From CAZSWS01 sp964610765 (GTDB taxonomy: Bacteria; Bacteroidota; Bacteroidia; Bacteroidales; Tannerellaceae): DNA of 40,316 nucleotides. The stretch is from contig CAZSWS010000017.1 in assembly GCA_964610765.1 (NCBI GenBank), forward strand, positions 1 to 40,316. The letters are read 5' to 3'. The notes below the pieces were generated by a model. It made no database searches and was not told the DNA's origin. It saw only the letters and a program-made list of their open reading frames with translations. Positions 33,135-40,316 of this stretch are shown here, one piece after another; the stretch's first letter is position 1; every line of letters starts with the position of its first letter. A program made the position numbers and the translations under genes.

Positions 33135-34997
33135 ATGAAACTAAGAATATGTTTTTTGCTACTATTATTTCCTTTCGGCATTTTACATGCGAATGAGCTT
33201 TTTATAGAAGCTGAGAGTTTTAACCATAAAGGAGGTTGGGTCGTTGACCAGCAGTTTATGGATATGATGGGCTCTCCTTATTTACTGGCTCATGGTATGG
33301 GCAAGCAAGTTGCTGATGCCTATACTGAAGTTGTTTTTCCTAAGAAGGGGGAGTATTATGTATATGTACGAACATACAATTGGACATCTCCGTGGAAAGA
33401 TGGAGAAGGACCGGGTAAGTTTAATTTGTCTGTTGGAGGTAAGAAGCTGGCTGCTCTTTTAGGGGCGGAAGGTTCATCTTGGATGTGGCAGGCAGCAGGC
33501 AAAGTATCTATCAAAGAATTGCAAACCACAATCAGGTTGCATGATTTGACCGGATTTGATGGTCGTTGTGATGCTATTTACTTTACGACTAAGAAAGGGC
33601 AAATACCCCCTACTGATGTTAAAGAATTAGAGGCTTTTCGCCGAAAAATAAAAAATCTACCGGATGAACCTGCTACTGCCGGAACTTACGACCTGGTAGT
33701 TGTTGGTGGTGGAGTCGCAGGTATCAGTGCTGCTGTTTCTGCCGCTCGCCTGGGGTGTAAGGTGGCTCTAATCAACGACCGTCCTGTATTAGGAGGTAAT
33801 AACAGTTCTGAAATACGCGTTCATCTAGGTGGTCGTATTGAAGCGGGACCTTATAAAGAGTTAGGTAATTTACAAAAGGAATTCGGGCCACTTAAAGGAG
33901 GCAATGCTCAACCCGGTGAATACTATGAAGACGAAAAAAAAGAAGTATTTGTAGCTAATGAGCGTAACATAACACTGTTTCCCAATACTCGGGCTATTGG
34001 GGTTGAAATGGATGATAATCGAATTGTATCAGTCTTAACCAGGCATATTGAGACTGGTGAAGAGTTAAGCTTCGAAGCTCCTTTGTTTTCCGATTGCACG
34101 GGTGATGGCTCTATCGGTTATTTGTCTGGTGCAGACTATCGGATGGGACGAGAAAGCAAAGACGAGTACGGAGAAGAAACAGCTCCTGCTCAGGCAGACA
34201 AGATGACGATGGGCGCATCCGTTCAATGGTATTCGGAAGATGCGGGAAGTCCGTCTCCTTTTCCTAACTTTTATTATGGAGTCGAATTCAACGATAAGAA
34301 TAGTGAAAAGGTGATGATGGGCGAATGGACGTGGGAGACAGGGATGAACTATGATCAAATTAAAGATTTTGAACGAATACGTGATTATGGTTTATTGGTT
34401 GTTTATTCAAACTGGAGCTATCTAAAGAATCGGATGAAAGAAAACAGTCAGTATGCTAACCGTCAACTAGGGTGGGTGGCTTATGTGTCCGGCAAGCGTG
34501 AGTCCAGGCGTTTGATGGGCGACTATGTATTGAAAGAAGATGATTTGCGTAAGCATGTTGTTCATGAAGATGGAACAGCTTCTACGACATGGAGCATAGA
34601 CCTTCATTATCCTGATCCAAAGAATACTGAGCACTTCCCCGGTGAGGAGTTTAAGTCTATAGCCAAGCATACGAATATCTATCCTTACCCCATTCCATAT
34701 CGCTGTTTATATTCCAGAAATATAGAGAATTTATTTATGGCAGGTCGCAATATCAGTGTGACCCATGTCGCCCTAGGTACTACCCGTGTGATGCGAACTA
34801 CCGGTATGATGGGTGAGGTGGTTGGTATGGCTGCTTCTTTATGCAAGAAATATGATGTAAACCCTCGAGGCATCTATCATTATTATTTGAATGACTTGAA
34901 AGAGTTAATGAAAGAGGGAGTAGGCAAGAAAGGATTACCCAACAATCAACAATACAATGAAGGAGGGACATTACAGAAAAAACCGACCGTGCAGTAA
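33135..34997 (+). CDS. Secreted FAD-dependent oxidoreductase with carbohydrate-binding-like N-terminus
   Basis: 620 residues. The signal peptide ends near A19. Residues about 20-150 form a beta-sandwich like carbohydrate-binding or galactose-binding domains (EAESFNHKGGWVVDQQ, VFPKKGEYYVYVRTYNW, WQAAGKV). The FAD_oxidored domain then starts with the Rossmann motif VVVGGGVAGISAA (G191, G193, G196). The conserved GGNNSSEIR loop is near 219 and the second FAD-contacting DCTGDGSIGYLSGADYR segment is near 320. The C-terminal part (LFMAGRNISVTHVALG) completes the cofactor site. The substrate is unknown. Family members sit in Bacteroidota glycan clusters and are presumed to oxidise or dehydrate sugars. 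It begins 9 bp after the rhamnosidase. Confidence 0.88.
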   Translation: MKLRICFLLLLFPFGILHANELFIEAESFNHKGGWVVDQQFMDMMGSPYLLAHGMGKQVADAYTEVVFPKKGEYYVYVRTYNWTSPWKDGEGPGKFNLSVGGKKLAALLGAEGSSWMWQAAGKVSIKELQTTIRLHDLTGFDGRCDAIYFTTKKGQIPPTDVKELEAFRRKIKNLPDEPATAGTYDLVVVGGGVAGISAAVSAARLGCKVALINDRPVLGGNNSSEIRVHLGGRIEAGPYKELGNLQKEFGPLKGGNAQPGEYYEDEKKEVFVANERNITLFPNTRAIGVEMDDNRIVSVLTRHIETGEELSFEAPLFSDCTGDGSIGYLSGADYRMGRESKDEYGEETAPAQADKMTMGASVQWYSEDAGSPSPFPNFYYGVEFNDKNSEKVMMGEWTWETGMNYDQIKDFERIRDYGLLVVYSNWSYLKNRMKENSQYANRQLGWVAYVSGKRESRRLMGDYVLKEDDLRKHVVHEDGTASTTWSIDLHYPDPKNTEHFPGEEFKSIAKHTNIYPYPIPYRCLYSRNIENLFMAGRNISVTHVALGTTRVMRTTGMMGEVVGMAASLCKKYDVNPRGIYHYYLNDLKELMKEGVGKKGLPNNQQYNEGGTLQKKPTVQ

Positions 34998-35037
34998 TGT
35001 CTAATGACTTCCCTGCTTATGCCCCCTGAGTGGCATA

Positions 35038-35069
35038 TTTCAGCAAATAGAATAATTACGTTATATTTA
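35038..35069 (+). promoter_or_regulatory. Possible internal promoter before the GH43 gene
   Basis: TTTC (35038-35041), 20 bases and TATATTTA (35062-35069), each with one mismatch to the Bacteroidota consensus. It lies in the 106-bp gap between the FAD oxidoreductase and GH43 genes, next to a short hairpin (35018-35023 with 35032-35037), so GH43 and the genes after it may be expressed separately. Confidence 0.35.
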
Positions 35070-35103
35070 TTCTTTTTTTAAACGAATAAACTCCTAAAAT
35101 AAA

Positions 35104-36231
35104 ATGAAACAACTGCTTAAGCTAATGTTTGCTTTGCTGCTTTTATTTCCTTCATGTAGTCAAGGAAAGAAGAAAAACGTTGACTTGAAAGATGAAGTCT
35201 ATACCTATACAAACCCTCTTCCGGTTGAGTTTGGAGACCCTTTTATATTACAATCATCGGATGGGAAGTTCTATATGTATGGAACATTTGAGTCTTCTAA
35301 AGGATTTAAAGCCTATTCATCAGACGATTTAAAAGCCTGGAAAGACGAAGGGTTTGTATATATCGGAGCAACCCCGGACTCATGGACACTAGATTGCTTT
35401 TGGGCACCTGAAGTATATGAACGGGCAGGTAAATACTATCTGTTTTTTAGCTCAAACTGGAAGGAAAATCCAACGAATGAAGGAGAAAACTTCAGAATAG
35501 GAGTAGCCGTTGCTGATAAACCTACCGGACCATTTATAGATATGAGCGACAAGCCTTTGTTTGATCCCGGCTATCCGGTGATAGATGTAAATGTTTATTT
35601 TGATGATGAAAACGGAAAAGCTTATCTATACTATTCAAGGTGCTGTTATAAACATCCGGTAGAAAGCGAAGTGGCAGAATGGGCAAAGAAGCAAGGTTGG
35701 TTTGACGAGATAGAGGAAAGCTGGGTTTATGGTGTGGAACTGGCTACAGACTTTTCAACTATTATAGGAGAACCACAGGTTTTACTAAGACCTCCTTTGA
35801 GAATGGACGATGTCCAGGCTGAATGGGAAAGTCGCTCGGTCACACAGCGTGAAGTCAACCGGAGATGGACTGAGGGTTCTTATACCCTGAAACACGATGG
35901 ACGTTATTATATCATGTACTCTGCTAATTATTTTGGAGGTAAATATTATGCAGTGGGTTATGCGACATCCGACAATCCTTTAGGACCTTATGAAAAGGCT
36001 GCAAACAATCCTGTTATTCAGAAAAATGACGATCAAGGAGGTAGTGTGACAGGCACAGGACATTGCATGGTTTTAAATCTTGCAGATAGATATTTTTGTG
36101 TATATCATGCACGTACCCAAAAGACGGGCGACGAAAGAGTGGCATTTATGGATGAAATGCATATTGATAAGCAGGGGATGTTAACGGTTGACGGACCTAC
36201 TGTTACAGAGCAAATCATTCGTTTTGAGTAG
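35104..36231 (+). CDS. GH43-family glycosidase lipoprotein
   Basis: 375 residues. A lipobox L14-F15-P16-S17-C18 makes it a lipoprotein. It is a single five-bladed propeller with the three GH43 acid residues: base D45 (EFGDPFI), pKa-setting D161 (VIDVNVYFDD) and acid E257 (WTEGSY). The expected activity is release of alpha-L-arabinofuranose or beta-xylose side groups; a beta-galactosidase or other GH43 subfamily cannot be excluded. The insertion with Cys and His at 179-184 (SRCCYKH) is not typical in my experience. It should act with the rhamnosidase on a pectin- or saponin-type glycan, by inference only. The EFR1 gene follows after 24 bp. Confidence 0.9.
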   Translation: MKQLLKLMFALLLLFPSCSQGKKKNVDLKDEVYTYTNPLPVEFGDPFILQSSDGKFYMYGTFESSKGFKAYSSDDLKAWKDEGFVYIGATPDSWTLDCFWAPEVYERAGKYYLFFSSNWKENPTNEGENFRIGVAVADKPTGPFIDMSDKPLFDPGYPVIDVNVYFDDENGKAYLYYSRCCYKHPVESEVAEWAKKQGWFDEIEESWVYGVELATDFSTIIGEPQVLLRPPLRMDDVQAEWESRSVTQREVNRRWTEGSYTLKHDGRYYIMYSANYFGGKYYAVGYATSDNPLGPYEKAANNPVIQKNDDQGGSVTGTGHCMVLNLADRYFCVYHARTQKTGDERVAFMDEMHIDKQGMLTVDGPTVTEQIIRFE

Positions 36232-36255
36232 TAAAACAACGTAAAGTATTTAGTT

Positions 36256-37044
36256 ATGCAAATATCAAAAGTTCATATTCTTTATTTTAGTGCAACTTAT
36301 ACCACTAGAAAGATAGTTATATTGTTAGGGAAAGAACTGGCAAGTGAAGTTGTCGAGTACGATATGATTAAAAACCCTGTTTTGGAAGAGGTGATTTTAT
36401 CTGAAAACGACTTGTTGCTTGTAGGTATGCCGGTATATGCGGGACGGATTCCACCCCTTGCTGTGTCAGCGGTAAATCAGTTCAAAGGAAATAGATCTCC
36501 TGCTGTAATCACGTGTGTTTATGGTAACAGAGAATATGACGATGCGTTGCTTGAGTTAAAAGACCTGGTTGTAGAAAATGGGTTTAAAGTTGTTTCAGCG
36601 GCAGCTTTTATAGCACAACACGCAATATTTCCTAAAGTAGGCATGAGTCGTCCTGACGATGAAGACAATAAGGAGATTATTCTCTTTGCGCAAAAAACAA
36701 AAGACTTATTGAACTCGATTGACAGTGTAGCTACCCTGCCGGAAATCGCAGTGCCGGGCAATAGACCTTATAAAATGCCGGGTTCTATTCCTATTTATCC
36801 TTCCGGAAATAAAAAGTGTGATGAGTGTGGAACTTGTGTACACTTATGTCCCACACATGCTATTCCGGAAGATAACCCTCGTAAAACAATCAAAGATAAG
36901 TGTATTACTTGCGGACGTTGTATTGTGGTATGCCCACAAGATTCGCGTCATTTCGGAGGACTTATTTATAAAGCTGCCAAGTCTAAATTTGAAAAAGCTT
37001 ATGCGCAGCAACGTAAAGAGGCTGAGATGATATTTGCACAGTAA
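36256..37044 (+). CDS. EFR1-type flavodoxin/4Fe-4S ferredoxin protein
   Basis: 262 residues, no signal peptide, cytoplasmic. The N-terminal flavodoxin-like domain (about 1-150) opens with HILYFSATYTTRKI, where the usual S-x-T-G-N/T phosphate loop is loosely kept. The C-terminal ferredoxin domain has two 4Fe-4S sites: C188, C191, C194, C198 and C216, C219, C222, C226. It can pass electrons between a flavin and iron-sulfur centres; the partner enzyme is unknown. It sits between two exported glycan-active proteins, which is odd for a cytosolic redox protein. The next gene starts 31 bp after its stop. Confidence 0.9.
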   Translation: MQISKVHILYFSATYTTRKIVILLGKELASEVVEYDMIKNPVLEEVILSENDLLLVGMPVYAGRIPPLAVSAVNQFKGNRSPAVITCVYGNREYDDALLELKDLVVENGFKVVSAAAFIAQHAIFPKVGMSRPDDEDNKEIILFAQKTKDLLNSIDSVATLPEIAVPGNRPYKMPGSIPIYPSGNKKCDECGTCVHLCPTHAIPEDNPRKTIKDKCITCGRCIVVCPQDSRHFGGLIYKAAKSKFEKAYAQQRKEAEMIFAQ

Positions 37045-37075
37045 GTGGCTACTAATCCTTATAAAAACTATTTTT

Positions 37076-38461
37076 ATGAAAAACTATCTATGGATATTTC
37101 TATTATGTATATATCCAATCAATTTAGTCGGTCAACAGTCATCTTGGACGGTAAAGGACAGATGGGTAATGCGCAAGTCACCACAAAGCAAAAAACATGA
37201 AAAGTTTTTTGCTGTTGGCTTGTGGAATATGCCGGGTTATACCCTGAATGCAATGGAATCAAACCCTTCTCTTTATCGAAAAGAGGCACTTTCTTATCTT
37301 AACCAAACTTCTCTTTATAACTTAGTATATATGCCTTCAGGCGATGTGCAAGATCGTTACAAGCGGGTTGAGGTAACCGGTGCGGAAGGCTTCTACTATA
37401 CTTTGACAGCTTATCAGAACACAGTACCGGGTGTAGATATAAAACATCCGGAAAGTGATTATGCTAAAAGGCTATTCGTGAAAAACACGGTTAATGAACC
37501 AACCTTTGTCAATCTAATTGACAGTCTTATTCATGCAACAATTCGCCAAAACGGAAATGCCGATTATATCTGGGCACCGATAGATGAAATCGTGAATGGT
37601 GGCGGTGGTGCCTGGTCATGGCATCCTACGATTGGAGAACAAATATACAAGCGCATTAAAAAGCAAGCTAAAAACACCTTGGTGTTTACAGACCTGATGG
37701 GCAATGGGAAGGCCAATACTCATTTGTTTGAGTTGGAGTATTTAAAACAGCATAAACAAATGCCTCAAACACCTCCTTATGAAGCATTAGGTAGTGATGC
37801 TAAAATAATGAAGGAAAGACCGTTGCTGGGTTTTGCTAAAACATACGATGGAAGACCTTTATACGTAAATGGTACGGCTTATTATGTTGACTATGATATC
37901 GAAACTCTTAAGGAACTCTTCTATGAGAATATCAAGCTATGTGCTAAAAACTATAGTGGATGCGGCGATGTATTTGGTATCAATGCTTTCATAGACTTCA
38001 ATACTTATCCAGTTTTAGCAGGAGTAACGGTCGATGCCATTAAAGCCGGTACCGGCAAGGACACACCTGTTTGGCTTTTCTTTGATGGAAATGGATATGC
38101 CAAACCGGCAAATTTATCAACGAATGATTTTATCAAGGTGTTAAAGTCGCAAATATATACGGCAATTATTCATGGTGCTACAGGCATTTTGTTTTGGAAT
38201 GACCGGACAGAGTCGCCGGATGTCTTTAATGCTTTAGAAAAAGTTGTGAAAGAATTAGAAGACAATTTCCCTATTTTCTTTATGAAAACAATAGCAAGCG
38301 AAGCGAACAATAATTTGCATTATATGATTAAAGGAGATAAAAAAGCAAAATACTTAATCGCTTCAAATACGCATAAGACAGAAGCTGTAGAATTGGATAT
38401 TCCTCAAATTTCGAAAAGAACATTAGCGCCGCTTGAGGTCATAATATTACCATTGAATTAG
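37076..38461 (+). CDS. Secreted protein, probable glycosidase-like, not recognised
   Basis: 461 residues from the ATG at 37076, which gives a typical signal peptide (MKNYLWIFLLCIYPINLVGQ); the frame is open from 37034 but the first 14 codons overlap the previous gene's end. I cannot place it in a known family. The layout is compatible with a TIM-barrel hydrolase. DYIWAPIDEIVNGGGG (about 177-192 after the signal) places acidic residues in a conserved-looking loop, LVFTDLMGNG and VYGINAFIDFN-type strands follow, and IIHGATGILFWNDR resembles the late strand of glycosidase barrels. The tail is a small beta domain (IASNTHKTEAVELDI, LEVIILPLN). Its place in the glycan cluster supports a role in the same degradation path. 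Confidence 0.7.
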   Translation: MKNYLWIFLLCIYPINLVGQQSSWTVKDRWVMRKSPQSKKHEKFFAVGLWNMPGYTLNAMESNPSLYRKEALSYLNQTSLYNLVYMPSGDVQDRYKRVEVTGAEGFYYTLTAYQNTVPGVDIKHPESDYAKRLFVKNTVNEPTFVNLIDSLIHATIRQNGNADYIWAPIDEIVNGGGGAWSWHPTIGEQIYKRIKKQAKNTLVFTDLMGNGKANTHLFELEYLKQHKQMPQTPPYEALGSDAKIMKERPLLGFAKTYDGRPLYVNGTAYYVDYDIETLKELFYENIKLCAKNYSGCGDVFGINAFIDFNTYPVLAGVTVDAIKAGTGKDTPVWLFFDGNGYAKPANLSTNDFIKVLKSQIYTAIIHGATGILFWNDRTESPDVFNALEKVVKELEDNFPIFFMKTIASEANNNLHYMIKGDKKAKYLIASNTHKTEAVELDIPQISKRTLAPLEVIILPLN

Positions 38462-38574
38462 ACAAAATAAGCAAGAAAAAGCAGCAGACTTACCTTATTT
38501 TATTTCTACCACAATATATTCCAGCCCGTAAATTATTAATGGGCTGTACTACGCCTGTTTAGTCAAATAATTTC

Positions 38575-38582
38575 TATCTTTG
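38575..38582 (+). promoter_or_regulatory. -7 promoter element for the aminopeptidase gene
   Basis: TATCTTTG, a full TAnnTTTG match, 28 bases before the ATG at 38610. It overlaps the TTG at 38580 and so rules that codon out as a start. The hairpin CAGCCC/GGGCTG (38522-38527 with 38541-38546) just upstream may close the previous transcript but lacks a T run. Confidence 0.5.
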
Positions 38583-38609
38583 AGAGACAAACTGAAAAAT
38601 ATAATATTT

Positions 38610-39983
38610 ATGTTTAACACAAAAACGTACGTTGATAGACGTTCTCATCTAAAAAAAGAACTAGGTTCCGGATTATTATTGTTTCTAGGTAATGAAGAAG
38701 TAGGGTGTAACTATGCAGACAATGTTTATGCTTTTAGGCAAGACTCTACCTTTCTTTATTATTTTGGTTTGCCTTATGCCGGATTGACAGCTATTATTGA
38801 TATAGATAATAATCGTGAAATCATTTTTGGAGACGAACTTTCTATTGACGCTATAGTATGGATGGGGAATCAGCCTACTTTAAAAGAGAAAAGCGAACTG
38901 GCAGGAATATCTACTGTTTTGCCTGCAAAGGAAGTAACGACTTATCTGGATAGTGCCACTAAGAAAGGACAAAAGATACATTATTTACCCACTTACCGCT
39001 CTGAACATCAGGTGAAATTGTTGTATTGGCTAGGGATACATCCCGGTCAAGAGCAACCTTCCTTACCATTTATCATGGGGGTTATTAATCAGCGAAATTA
39101 TAAAACAGCTGAAGAGATTGTTGAAATAGAAAAAGCCTGTGTCGTAACGGCAGATATGCATTTGACAGCCATGAAAATGGTTAGACCGGGTATTTTAGAA
39201 GCTGAAGTTGCGGCAGCGGTAGCCGAGGTGGCTCATGCTAGTAATTACGCCCTCTCTTTCCCGGTGATTGCAACCATCAATGGACAAACCTTACACAATC
39301 ACTATCATGGTAATCTAATTAAAGAAGGCGATTTATTCTTGTTAGATGCCGGAGCTGAAACTGAAATGGGATATGCAGGAGATATGTCGTCTACGATTCC
39401 GGCTTCTTCAAACTTTACTACTCGTCAGAAAGAGATATATGATATTCAAGCTGCCAGCCATAAAGCAGCTGTTGAAGCTCTTCGTCCCGGTGTAACTTTC
39501 GAATCCGTCTATGATTTGTCTGCAAAAGTAATTGTAGAAGGAATGAAAGAACTGGGATTCATGAAGGGAGATGCTGAGGAAGCGGTTAAAGCAGGTGCAC
39601 ATGCTTTGTTTTATCCTACCGGATTAGGACACATGATGGGCTTGGATGTTCATGATATGGAAAACCTGGGTGAAGTATATGTTGGCTATGATGGAAAGCC
39701 AAAGAGTACACAGTTTGGGCGCAAATCTTTGCGTTTAGCACGTAAATTGGAGCCGGGCTTTGTTCTTACTATTGAACCGGGAATTTACTTTATTCCTGAA
39801 TTGATTGATTTATGGAAGAGTGAAAACAAGTTTGCTGAATTTATCAATTATGATAAAGTGGCTACTTACAAAGACTTTGGAGGTATTCGCAATGAAGAAG
39901 ACTTCTTGATTACAGAAACAGGGTCTCACTTGCTAGGCAAGCAAATACCTAAGACGGTAGAAGAGGTAGAAGCTATTCGGTAA
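38610..39983 (+). CDS. pepP: Xaa-Pro aminopeptidase
   Basis: 457 residues from the ATG at 38610. It is a cytoplasmic manganese-dependent peptidase that removes the N-terminal residue when proline is second. The N-terminal AMP_N domain (about 5-140) precedes the M24 pita-bread domain (about 175-445). Metal ligands are D246 (LLDAGAE), D258 (AGDMSST), H341 (GLGHMMG), E389 (TIEPG) and E429 (GIRNEED). All five ligands are present, so the enzyme should be active. A frame starting from TTG at 38580 is rejected because that codon is within the -7 box. A clear terminator follows at 40005-40039. Confidence 0.93.
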   Translation: MFNTKTYVDRRSHLKKELGSGLLLFLGNEEVGCNYADNVYAFRQDSTFLYYFGLPYAGLTAIIDIDNNREIIFGDELSIDAIVWMGNQPTLKEKSELAGISTVLPAKEVTTYLDSATKKGQKIHYLPTYRSEHQVKLLYWLGIHPGQEQPSLPFIMGVINQRNYKTAEEIVEIEKACVVTADMHLTAMKMVRPGILEAEVAAAVAEVAHASNYALSFPVIATINGQTLHNHYHGNLIKEGDLFLLDAGAETEMGYAGDMSSTIPASSNFTTRQKEIYDIQAASHKAAVEALRPGVTFESVYDLSAKVIVEGMKELGFMKGDAEEAVKAGAHALFYPTGLGHMMGLDVHDMENLGEVYVGYDGKPKSTQFGRKSLRLARKLEPGFVLTIEPGIYFIPELIDLWKSENKFAEFINYDKVATYKDFGGIRNEEDFLITETGSHLLGKQIPKTVEEVEAIR

Positions 39984-40004
39984 GTAGTCTGCAAAACAAT
40001 TAAT

Positions 40005-40039
40005 AAGGCGTGTGATGCAAATCATACGCCTTTGTTTTT
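40005..40039 (+). terminator. Rho-independent terminator after the aminopeptidase gene
   Basis: A 12-bp stem (40005-40016 with 40021-40032, one G-U pair) closes a GCAA tetraloop and is followed by TGTTTTTA. The structure is stable and well placed, 21 bp after the stop codon. Confidence 0.88.
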
Positions 40040-40085
40040 ATCTATTAGAGAGTATTTGGCTATTAATTTCTAGTAATTAATTGAT

Positions 40086-40093
40086 TATATTTG
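40086..40093 (+). promoter_or_regulatory. -7 promoter element at the right edge
   Basis: TATATTTG, a full match to the Bacteroidota -7 box. No good -33 box at the right spacing is seen. It would drive the minicistrons and the truncated gene at 40264. Confidence 0.5.
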
Positions 40094-40112
40094 CAAATTG
40101 AAAGGATAGACT

Positions 40113-40139
40113 ATGAAACGAAGCATGATTTTTTGTTAA
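40113..40139 (+). CDS. Possible 8-codon leader peptide
   Basis: ATG followed by seven codons and a TAA, encoding MKRSMIFC. It begins 20 bases after the -7 box, the usual distance for a first start codon in this genome. It may be a leader peptide or a chance frame; no attenuator hairpin with a T run was seen directly after it. Confidence 0.3.
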   Translation: MKRSMIFC

Positions 40140-40152
40140 ATCACTCAAACCT

Positions 40153-40200
40153 ATGAAAATAAAAAATTTGCGATGTTACGATTGCGTTATAAATAAGTAA
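40153..40200 (+). CDS. Possible 15-codon minicistron
   Basis: Encodes MKIKNLRCYDCVINK and stops at TAA. Its first 13 bases (tATGAAAATAAAA) match those at the start of the truncated gene at 40264. A small hairpin ATTGC-TCAC-GCAAT lies in the gap (40212-40225). It may be a leader peptide or the broken copy of a gene start. Confidence 0.3.
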   Translation: MKIKNLRCYDCVINK

Positions 40201-40263
40201 AGGTGTACGTGATTGCTCACGCAATTCCATACGACCTTAGTGTTAAAAAATAAATATTCTCGT

Positions 40264-40316
40264 ATGAAAATAAAACAAACGAGTGACGTTCCTTATGGAA
40301 GCCTACATAACACATT
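40264..40316 (+). CDS. Start of an unidentified gene, cut by the window edge
   Basis: ATG and an open frame to the window end give MKIKQTSDVPYGSLHNT. Seventeen residues are too few to identify it. The upstream promoter and the clean start context after a 63-nt gap from the second minicistron support a real gene. Confidence 0.4.
   Translation, partial: MKIKQTSDVPYGSLHNT

Noticed and set aside
30483..38461. Complete polysaccharide utilisation locus
   Set aside because: No SusC-like, SusD-like, hybrid sensor or ECF sigma/anti-sigma gene is visible in the window.
38580..38609. TTG start for the aminopeptidase
   Set aside because: The codon overlaps the TATCTTTG box; the ATG at 38610 gives the usual N-terminus.

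Overview
The window is ordinary chromosome from a member of the Bacteroidales, most likely Bacteroides or a close relative. Three things support this. The promoters carry the Bacteroidota -7 element TAnnTTTG (clear cases at 2688-2695, 14005-14012, 15707-15714, 20259-20266, 20310-20340, 38575-38582 and 40086-40093). Lipoprotein signals are abundant and Shine-Dalgarno sequences are scarce. The gene families are typical of the group: DUF4377 lipoprotein, PorT-like barrel, pyrB-pyrI pair, EFR1 ferredoxin, GH78/GH43 with a secreted FAD oxidoreductase. Base composition is AT-rich and looks even. I saw no IS, phage, tRNA, rRNA or CRISPR. The species cannot be fixed from the sequence alone.

Layout. 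1-57 is the tail of dnaK with its terminator. 134-2668 (minus) holds a small lipoprotein, an M20 deacylase and ribF. A 489-bp spacer follows with four tandem 22-bp dyad units. 3158-7830 (plus) holds a HerA-like ATPase, a TlpA-type thioredoxin and an amino-acid permease; 8078-9157 is a mannose-1-phosphate guanylyltransferase ending at a strong terminator. 9242-13974 (minus) holds a DUF4377 lipoprotein and then a likely operon CDF transporter -> polytopic DUF6057-like protein -> beta-propeller lipoprotein with a CXXCH motif. 14090-15239 (minus) is an overlapping pair, HipA-like kinase plus DUF3037, next to the remnant of a sensor histidine kinase. 15739-17719 (plus) is pyrB-pyrI-flavin reductase. 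17745-20225 (minus) is a three-LysM/periplasmic-binding-fold protein with a PorT-like outer-membrane barrel. 20467-25225 (plus) holds a lytic transglycosylase lipoprotein, uvrA, a 72-residue unknown and a YigZ-family protein. 25284-27689 (minus) is a Fur-family regulator with a zinc-type P-ATPase. 28007-30328 (plus) is a CPA2 antiporter. 30483-38461 (plus) is a glycan-degradation cluster: GH78 rhamnosidase, secreted FAD oxidoreductase, GH43, EFR1 ferredoxin and an unrecognised secreted protein. 38610-39983 is Xaa-Pro aminopeptidase. The right edge has a promoter, two minicistrons and the first 17 codons of an unidentified gene.

How the genes work together. The clearest functional groups are pyrimidine synthesis (pyrB-pyrI), flavin cofactor synthesis (ribF), metal homeostasis (Fur plus Zn-ATPase, and separately the CDF exporter), envelope maintenance (LysM protein, barrel, lytic transglycosylase), and breakdown of a rhamnose/arabinose- or xylose-containing glycan. 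No SusC/SusD pair, hybrid two-component sensor or ECF sigma factor accompanies the glycan cluster, so it is not a complete polysaccharide utilisation locus within this window.

The best candidates for undescribed biology are the HipA-like/DUF3037 pair, the CDF/DUF6057/CXXCH-propeller operon, the secreted FAD oxidoreductase group, and the 22-bp tandem dyad repeat at 2846-2933. None can be proved novel without database searches.
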